A stretch of 64,000 nucleotides of DNA from Deuterostichococcus epilithicus (Eukaryota > Chlorophyta > Trebouxiophyceae > Prasiolales > Stichococcaceae): contig JAVTLE010000001.1 in the NCBI GenBank assembly GCA_033439295.1, positions 124,001 to 188,000 on the forward strand. Reading direction: 5' to 3'. The notes beneath the pieces were generated by a model, which saw only the letters and a program-made list of their open reading frames with translations, was not told the DNA's origin and searched no databases. The position numbers were made by a program, and so were the translations under genes. Of this stretch, positions 56,781 through 64,000 are shown piece after piece; positions within the stretch are counted from its first letter, which is position 1; each line of letters begins with the position of its first letter.

Positions 56781-58407
56781 ATGAACATGAAGGCGTCGTC
56801 GCTGTTTCAAACAAAGCCGGTGGACCGACCGCTGCTGGCGCCCAAGGGCAAATCCGAGGTACAAGTTCTGGGATCTCCCCGTGGGTCATCCGCACGTCCA
56901 GTGCATCCTTATGTCGCACCAGGACTGTCCTGTAAACTCTCTGCTCAGCAATGCTGACGCAGGACACTGCCTTGACGACGCGGCACCCATTTTTGCCTGG
57001 CAGCGGCTGGCTTGACTGCCAGCAGTGCGCTGCGATGCCTTATCAGTGCGGTTGCATCTGCAGGTTGCGCTGGCGAGCTTCGCTTTCCTGTTCAGCGAGT
57101 TCGTGCAGTACAGCCAGTCACGGGTATCCAACATCGGCGAGCTTGAGCGCAGGTGGGCTCATGCTGTCGTGTGACACTGCATTTTCGAGTCAAGTCCAGG
57201 CGAGAGAGGGAGGGAGAGCGACAAATTTGCGACCATGCGTCTGCTAAGAGCAGCCTTCTGCAGACAGCCTTGCGGACGGCCTCCGTTCCTTGCCAATGCG
57301 CTCGGCCCAAGGCATGCGCGGAACGACGTGTGCGGCTGACAGTCCCAGGGTGGTACCCGGCGCTGGTGACTGGCTGCTAGCGCGAGAAATGTAGCTCTCA
57401 TGGCAATGCCTCCCGTCGCCAGGCTGGAGGACGGCGGCTACGGGGTTGGCTTCCGCCTGCTGGAGGTGCTGTCGGCGACGGAGCGGGGGCGGCGGCGTGA
57501 CACGCGACTGCTGGACGCGCTGCGCTTTGTGCATGGCCCGCTGTGGCGCTACCTCTTTGGCCGCACCGCCCGCGACCTGGAGCAGTCCAACACGGTGGGC
57601 ATGTTTCCTGTTGGGTATAGGGTTAAGGGCTTGGGTAGGCATGGTTTCTGTTGGGTGTTGCGCATGACAAGGCAGGAGATGGGACATTCGTAGAGAAATT
57701 AGAAGTCCTGGCCAGCGCGCCGTGCGGCCAAATATCGGCCGGAGCGACCTAAAGCGTGTGGCTGTTGCGCCAGCAGCTGCGTGCGGACCTCGCGCGGTCA
57801 GCGCACGCCTCCTCTGCTGAGCGATGATCAGGCAGCAGCAGCAGCAGCAGCAGGGGTGTTCCCGATTCTTAGCTGCTCACACAAACCGAGGCGCGCCGCA
57901 GGCGGAGGACGAGTACATGATCAGCGATGTGGACCTGTTCGTCAACAAGTACATCAGCGTGCCCAAGGACATGGGCGGGCTGAACTGCGCCGCCTTCGTG
58001 GCGGGCATCGTGAAGGGCGCGCTCGACAACGCGGGCTTCCCCGCCCGGTGGGTGCTGTCCGCCGTCCTGCGGCCAGACTTGCAGGCAGCCTGCGTGTTGC
58101 ATTGGGGAGAATGGCCCTGCGTGCCTGCAGCCGCAGCAGGGTCAAGCGGACATTCACGCACAGCCGCACGTCGGTTGTGCCTGGTTAGATCCGGATCCTG
58201 CTCAACTGTGAGAGGAAGCTTCTGCTCATAGCAGTGTTGCTGCGATGGCTGCGCTGAAATGAACTCCGAAACGAATGTCACAATGCATGCCGCAGCGTGA
58301 CGGCGCACTACGTGCCGGTGGAGGGGCAGGCGCGGCCAAAGACCACCATCCTCATGAAGTTCGAGGCGGGCGTGATGGCGCGGGAGGGCCGCCTGCCACC
58401 AACATGA
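56781..58407 (+). CDS. TRS31: TRAPP complex subunit TRS31/TRAPPC5 (198 aa)
   Basis: Core subunit of the TRAPP tethering complex, the Rab GTPase exchange factor that acts in ER-Golgi and later vesicle traffic; fold of the Bet3/TRAPP family. Complete model of five exons in perfect phase: 56781-56858, 57064-57152, 57423-57594, 57902-58047, 58296-58407 (597 bp), close to the usual length of about 190 aa. Family blocks: FAFLFSEFVQYSQSRVSNIG, ELERRLEDGGYGVGFRLLEV, DTRLLDALRFVHGPLWRYLF, EDEYMISDVDLFVNKYISVP, KDMGGLNCAAFVAGIVKGAL and VTAHYVPVEGQARPKTTILM. Nothing is missing. It is transcribed in the same direction as the oxygenase gene that follows 449 bp later. Confidence 0.95.
57613..57637. repeat. 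Telomere-like G-rich repeat just after a 5' splice site
   Basis: TGGGTATAGGGTTAAGGGCTTGGG in the sense strand of TRS31 intron 3, beginning about 18 nt after the exon end at 57594. Confidence 0.7.
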
Positions 58408-58856
58408 ATGCCCATTTGCGCCTGAGATTCGGCTGGTGGCTGTCTGGCCCGAAACGGCTGAATTCTGGCAGGTTTCTGGCAGGTTCCAGGGATGTCACCC
58501 GCACGTCTTCAGGGAAGCCCCTGCGCTGCAGGGCTCTAGCGACATCCTCGCAGGGTGCCCACTTTGGAGCACAGCCTTTTAGCAAATTCCAGTATTACAA
58601 ATTCGGTTATGGAGCAGGAACACGCTGAGAGTCGCCGGGAACGAGGCTCATGACCTTTTGACGTTGGACCGCTTCATCGAGCACTCCACATCCTCCTGAT
58701 TTCCAGTGCATTGCAACTGAACACCAACCAGCTTGTACGTTACAGAAGCACCGGAAAGCCGTCGTACCAGCCGACACTCCCCACGTGGGCTCCCGCAATA
58801 TCAGGGGAGGACTCGCCAGCTTCATATTGCGCTCGCTGCTGCCAGATACATTAACC

Positions 58857-61800
58857 ATGGGTCGCGGAGCAGCAGCCGCCGTCGTAGACAAGATGGCGCC
58901 GGCTTCAGGCGAAATGAAGCTGCCGATCGTGGACATCAGTCTACCTGAGGCCGAGGCCGCCGCCACGCTGAGGGACTGCTGCGAGAAGCACGGTTTCTTC
59001 TACTTGAGGTGCGCTTGCCTGTCTTTTCAAGTTCCCCCGCCCGAAGTCGACATGCATCGCGCTCCGAATTCGATGTGCGCTTCGCGGCACGTGTGTGAGC
59101 GCGAAGCTGCACGCTTCGCAATCCGCAAGCAGTTTGCCCGCGTGAAAGACGAAACGGCTTACAAATGTGATGCGCCATCTGCACGGCCGCAGCGCCTGGT
59201 TCAGCCAGTATGCCGAGTGCGCCTCAGGCTGACCTAGAACGCACCAATCCTGCTTGGACGCGATCGGCTGACGGTGAATGAGAGCGAATGAACGCAGTGG
59301 TCACGGAATATCGGACGAAATCATCGACGCGCACTTCAAGGCCACCGAGCAGTTCTTTGCTCTGCCCTCAGAAAAGAAATTCCTGAAGGTGCGCGCAGTA
59401 GGCTGTGCTGTATTTGGCCAATTCTGTTGCACATAAGACCGACCGCAAGTCTCGACAGACATTCTCGTAGAACCACTATGGCATCGTTCGCAAGGAGCCT
59501 GGTACATCCATGTTGGTGCTGCATTGCATGAAGCACTCTGGCGGATGGCCCGGCTGCACTTCTGTTGTTTACTGCGTGGGGCGCGCTGCAATGACTGGGA
59601 CGCTGTACCAATTCTTGCGCCCATCTCTTGCGCCCAGGGCATCGACGGACAGGGTTACCAGACGCTCGACTTGAACGATTGCCGCCTCAAGGCGGACGAT
59701 GCGGATGCGGGTGCCGCAGAGAAAATGCAAACGACCATGGAGCGCTTTGCACTTTGCGGTAAGCTGCACTTTCAACTCAAGACGGAATTCGCAGTGGATG
59801 CCGACCTTTGCTTCTTGCCATGTGTACCCGCTGCGGCACCAGTAGCCGTGTTACAGACCTGTGCACGGCAGACCTGCAGCCCCTCGCATGCAACAGCTTT
59901 GCGTCGGCTTTGTGCATTGGACCCCATTCCGTATGCGACACCTGGCCTTCCCTCACGACCACACCTTCCTTCTTTTCGCAGTCAGCGAGGCGGAGGCGGG
60001 CAGCCCGGCGGCGGAGCTGCCTTTCCACGCGCCAAATGTGTGGCCTGACGCTGGCGATGCGCCGCTTTTTCGGCCTGCCCTGCTGGCGTACCGTGATGCG
60101 CTGCTGGGCGCCCGTGACAAGTGCGCCTCTTTTTGGATCTCCATCTGCGGCTGTGCGAGCTCTCGTTCACTTGCTGCCCTGCGGGTGCATCTGGGTTTTT
60201 GGTCGAGCAACTCCAAATCAGGCCGTGTACCTGAGCTTGGGCAGGCGCTACTTGCCAGCTCCCGGCGCCAAACATCTACCCCGGTCGCGAGACGCGTTCT
60301 GCTTTCCCGCAGGCTGCTGCGGCTCATGGCGCTGGCCCTGGACCTGCCCGCGGACTGGTTTGCCGACAAGTTTGCTGACGGCATGGGCACCCTCACCCCT
60401 ATTCACTACACGCCTGGCGTCTCGCGGCCGGGGCAGATGTTTGGCGCGGGAGCGCACACAGGTGCGCTTGATGCAACTGCTCTTGAGCAGTAGCTGTTCA
60501 GTGGGACGGTATATTCCGAGTCATTGGTCGTCTTAAGGAACACATTCGTGGCTGGCTGCACCAACTGGCCAGGTTTTGTTCATGGGGGCTGGGCAAATTG
60601 ACATGAGGCATTGTGCAAGCCAGACCTCTGTCCAGTGGAACCCACCAGCTGCCAATTGGCATGCTGGCACCCCCAGGTTGCCCTGGAACTCATCATTGGA
60701 TTGCTTGAAGCCTAATTTGAGCAGTATATCTTGCAACACAGACTTCGGCATCATGACCATCCTCAAGACGGACGAGAACCCTGGGCTGCAGGTTTTCTAC
60801 CAGGGTGCGTGCATTTGAGGAAACAGCACGTCAGCTCCAAAGCTCCATCACTCTTGTCACGTCTAACTTCTTCCCACGCTACACTTCTAGCAGGGTCATG
60901 GATTCGCCAAGTTGCTGAAACACGACACACGAGCTGCGCTTCATAAGATCGGCGCTTTGCTTGACTGGCACAAGCCCGGACCTGCTACCTGACGCCTTCT
61001 CCTGGCTCTACCAACAGGTAATTGGCTGGAGGTACCTGTCAAGAAGGAGTGCTTCGTCGTTAACCTCGGCGATATGTTCCAGGCAGGGCTTTCCAGTCCC
61101 ACATCGGTCCCACTGCCTGCCTCCCCTGTTTCATATACGATCAGCTTGAAGTCTCAGGCCCAATGAGTTCGACAAACCCTTACAGAAAGCTGGCGGCCGC
61201 GCTTCGGATTTCGCCGCAACACAAGCATTGGCTGAAGTCTGTTAATTAAGCCTGCAGCTGTGGAGCAATGGGCGCTTCAAGAGCACACTGCACCGCGTCG
61301 TCACCACTCGCAACGTCCATCGCTACTCGACACCCTTCTTTGTGCATCCATCGCATGACACCATGGTGCGGTTCCTTGAGATCCCTGTGCCTCGCCTCGC
61401 TGCAGCACGTGCTTGCCGCACTGCCGCAGTGATGCGGCAACATAAGTGTTAGACATGCATGCAGGGCCAGCCACTCTCCACCTGCTGTCTATCCGTCCCA
61501 GCGTTCAGCGCGCTGCACAGTGTGCGAAGCAGTTCATCACTTACCACAGGGCACTGTTGCAAGCTGAGCCATCAGCTGGTATCATTTGCTGCCGTACAGG
61601 TCGAGTGTCTGCCGACGTGCGCAGCAGAGGGCAAGGCGCCAAAGAACCCGCCCATCATGGCGCTCGACTACGTGCTGACACGCTGTGAGTTCTCCTCAGA
61701 CCCCTAACCTGCTGATGTCAAAACCTGAATTTGGCATCGCAGCCTGTCACAAGATATTTGTGCAACTGCTGTGGCGCACGGCTGCAGCTGGCAGCTGGAG

Positions 61801-62015
61801 CTGCACCCGTCTGTGTGTGTATGAGAGGTGCTAGCGGGCCTTGGCCTGTGCTAGAAACCCTAAACCCTCCGAGCCGCTCGCCGATGTCCAGCTCCTGTAC
61901 GCTGACGCCGCCCTGCCGTTCTCGCACAGACCGGCACGCCAAGATCAAGGTGACCAAAGGCCCCAAGACCGAGCTGTACCAGTTTTACGACTCGCCGCAG
62001 CCGCACTGGGACTGA
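58857..62015 (+). CDS. 2-oxoglutarate/Fe(II)-dependent dioxygenase, isopenicillin-N-synthase-like (367 aa)
   Basis: Soluble oxidoreductase of the DOXC-type 2OG oxygenase superfamily; the substrate cannot be predicted. Eleven exons in phase: 58857-59008, 59298-59388, 59471-59515, 59638-59758, 59982-60120, 60313-60461, 60742-60804, 61018-61082, 61258-61365, 61600-61684, 61930-62015 (1104 bp). The N-terminal DIOX_N part has LPIVDIS, HGFFYLSGHGIS and PNVWPD. The catalytic jelly roll has GAHTDFGIMTILKT (iron-binding His and Asp, split by an intron), FVVNLGDMFQ, KSTLHRVV (second iron His) and RYSTPFF (the Arg-x-Ser 2OG site), then VECLPTC and a C-terminus QFYDSPQPHWD. All key residues are present. 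The intron after exon 8 uses a GC donor (CAG|GCAGGG). The third exon end (59515 rather than 59501) was chosen by phase. Confidence 0.9.
61855..61868. repeat. Telomere-like repeat in the last intron of the oxygenase gene
   Basis: AAACCCTAAACCCT in the sense strand, about 61 nt upstream of the 3' splice site at 61930. Confidence 0.85.
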
Positions 62016-62712
62016 GGGCCGGGAGCGTCGACGCGCTGCAGCCACATTATGATCGAACGCCGGGAGTTGGCGGCCGAGACACTGGTGTCGATTTTGACGG
62101 CTGCTTTGGGCTGCGGCAGGAGTTGTGCCCTGTGAGACGTTCCAGCAGCGTTGCAAATTCAATGCGAGCTGGGCTTGGACGCTTGCTGGGTGGCAGTAGC
62201 ATCAGTGTCGCAGATCTGGAGTCGGCGTTTGCTGACGTGGTGCCGGGCCATCAGCCATTGCAGCAGCCGCGACAGCTGCACGCTGCACCACTGCTGGGCG
62301 AGGGCGGCGGCGGCAGCAGCGTGGAGCATGCCATCAGCAACCCCGCCAGGGCCTGTTTCTAGGACGATGTGCCCTGCAGTCACGCCCGTTTCCAAACATG
62401 AAGGTCTTGTTCGTGCATCGGAACTTGCTTGTGTTTTCTCGTAACAAGGTCGCTAGTCCATCGCAATGCATGCGCTGTTGCAGCTCGCGGCTTGTTGAGC
62501 CTTGCGTTTGATGGAGTGCATGTTGTTAGGTGTGTCTCAGGAGTCTCAGGTGTTCGCGTTGAAGGGGCGTGAGCCAGCTGGAATGTGAAACTGCTTTCAA
62601 AAGGCTAGGACCAAGCAAAGTCATGCTCGACTCGAACCCATGATAGCGGCGCTCACGGTAGCGGCCACAATCTCCAGCAATGAGTGCTCGCTGCTGGACG
62701 ATCGGCCAACCT
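62016..62712. other. Convergent 3' region, no gene recognised
   Basis: Between the oxygenase stop and the end of the minus-strand ITPA-like gene. A plus-strand frame ending at 62362 (ISVADLESAFADVVPGHQPL inside) follows the oxygenase stop, has no acceptor-supported start, and is probably UTR. Confidence 0.4.
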
Positions 62713-63809
62713 TCAGTCAATCATCTGAACGAGCCCCGACTCTGAGCTGCTTGTATATCCCAGGCCTGCAGTCACCGACCGGGCGCACAAGGGTGGTCGG
62801 GCGCTGTTGCACCTGCCCGACTGCCCGAAAATGCCGCGCACATTGGTGACAGGCTCCGGGCGGCGCTGCTCGGCCAGGTAATCACGGATCAGGCAGCAGC
62901 CAGCGCTAGACAGCCAGAAACTGCGGGGCGCGCTGGCCTTCATCAGATAGACCGCACCATCACTACCTACGCCCCGCATCGCGCCCCACATATGCATGCC
63001 TCATTGCGGTCGCAGCCTCCCGCGCCGCGCTCAGTGCCACTCCTTCCACTCCCCAGACACATGCCCCAGCAGAAATGACCTGAGCTGGTTCAGCGCCCTA
63101 TACCTGTCACCACACGAAGGGAAACTTGTTGTGTCAGCACGGTGTCCGCTGCGACAAGGAGAAATGATCGAAGAGCCGCCGCGCCTGCATCACATGGAGT
63201 TTTGACACAGACACGCGAAGACTGCGCTCCCTTTCAAGAGGAAAGCGCTCCCACAGAGTACACGGGCCAGCAGCCGTAGTGCGCTATTTTGTTGCAGAAG
63301 GTTGCCGACATGCGGCCAGCGGCACTGCAGCACAGTGCCAGCCAGCAACGGCAGTGGCGGCGCTGCCAAGTCGCATGTCAGCGCGGCACAGCACTTGCCT
63401 GTGGCTGATGGTGTTTTTGACGGATTTGTCCATCTCCGAAAACGTCTGCGCAAAGCCGTCCGGCTGGAAGATGGGGTCCTAGGGGTCAGGACGGTTGTCA
63501 CGAATCAGTCCTTGCAGAGCACCTATCTTCTGCAGCCATGTCTGTCAGACCCAGCAGCTGATACAGCACCAGAATGTTGTGAGACCGACACTGGCTAATG
63601 CACACAAGAACCGGCACCGCTGCAGGAGCCGGTCCATCCCCGAGTCCATCCACCCAATCCAGACACTTTGCAAATGGTCCATCTCGCACCAACTGGAACT
63701 CAGTGGCGCAGCAGACCCACCCATCCAAAGGTGTCCAGCTGGCAGGACCGCGGCTGTACGATGGTGCCTTCTGTACGACCCACAAAGAGGTGCGGCTCCT
63801 CGTCTGGGC
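62713..63809 (-). CDS. ITPA: Inosine triphosphate pyrophosphatase (ITPA/HAM1), 3' part
   Basis: House-cleaning enzyme that hydrolyses ITP, dITP and XTP to the monophosphate and pyrophosphate. Exons seen: 63809-63721 ([27 protein letters not shown]), 63478-63399 ([26 protein letters not shown]) and a last exon ending at 62713 ([14 protein letters not shown]). The [11 protein letters not shown] and KNTISH blocks are hallmarks of the family. The intron after ISH appears to use a GC donor (AG|GCAAGT). The N-terminal half, with the TGNxxK nucleotide-binding start, is not in the remaining 190 bp and must lie beyond the window. The start of the last exon (62934 or nearby) and the unusually long C-terminus are uncertain. 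Confidence 0.8.
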
Positions 63810-64000
63810 CTGACAGCATCAGTAAATCCAGGTCAGTGCCACCACGTCATGGATGATTCTGTGGCTCAGCCAACGAAGCCTGCTGTTGTGCCGATCCGAT
63901 ACAGCTCCCTAAGCTCAGTGCATCGAGCATGCATATTCTGAGGGCTCCAGGCTGACACGGGTGCATGTGTCGCTGACAGAAATCCATGGTCGACCGATTC
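63810..64000. other. Intron or upstream part of the ITPA gene, to window edge
   Basis: Ends in a CTGTCAG acceptor on the minus strand at 63810. No further exon recognised before the window edge. Confidence 0.5.

Noticed and set aside
1-64000. tRNA, rRNA or CRISPR arrays
   Set aside because: No cloverleaf-like or rRNA-like sequence and no spaced identical repeats were recognised by eye; a tRNA or covariance-model scan was not possible here.

Overview
The window looks like nuclear DNA of a green alga, most likely a core chlorophyte. It is GC-rich and has no operons. Genes carry many short exons joined by GT-AG and occasional GC-AG introns, and plant-type telomere-like heptamers (TTTAGGG/CCCTAAA) recur inside introns. 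Recognisable products are typical of the green lineage: a chlorophyte-style receptor TKL kinase, a GARP factor, a plastid-type BASS4 carrier, a thylakoid-lumen TPR protein and a Chlamys-like Penelope retroelement. Gene models were built by hand by joining exons whose splice phases agree; they are not transcript-supported. N bases at about 6473, 6479, 31566 and 41914 lie in GC-rich runs.

Layout. 2.1-15.0 kb (-): one large receptor-like TKL kinase with a signal peptide, an ectodomain, a split kinase domain and a very long disordered tail. 15-17 kb: no convincing gene, but degenerate tandem repeats and GCN-triplet DNA. 17.0-21.2 kb (-): a decayed Penelope-like retroelement with its GIY-YIG endonuclease upstream of the reverse transcriptase. 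21.9-23.9 kb (-): a 373-aa leucine-zipper protein without a basic region. 25.8-28.2 kb (+): a GARP (Golden2-like) transcription factor. 29.8-35.4 kb (-): a BASS4-type carrier with a long N-terminal extension. 37.3-39.0 kb (-): a bZIP-like protein with a degenerate basic region. 41.1-41.7 kb (+): a small Ala/Pro-rich protein, tail to tail with a canonical bZIP gene (41.7-44.8 kb, -). 46.1-48.6 kb (+): a second canonical bZIP gene, divergent from the first. 50.0-52.6 kb (-): a BAR-domain protein. 53.3-56.0 kb (-): a thylakoid-lumen TPR protein. 56.8-58.4 kb (+): TRAPP subunit TRS31/TRAPPC5. 58.9-62.0 kb (+): a 2-oxoglutarate/Fe(II) oxygenase. 62.7-63.8 kb (-): the 3' part of an ITPA/HAM1 pyrophosphatase gene that runs toward or past the window edge.

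Main points of interest. (1) Three bZIP-family genes share a phase-2 intron just before the basic region and a basic-region exon of exactly 76 bp; two also share a C-terminal motif. Together with the zipper-only protein and the GARP factor they make a cluster of regulators. (2) Telomere-like heptamers sit in introns with strand polarity: the C-rich strand near 3' splice sites, the G-rich strand just after 5' splice sites. (3) GC-AG introns appear unusually common. (4) The Penelope-like element has a permuted domain order and in-frame TAG/TAA codons.
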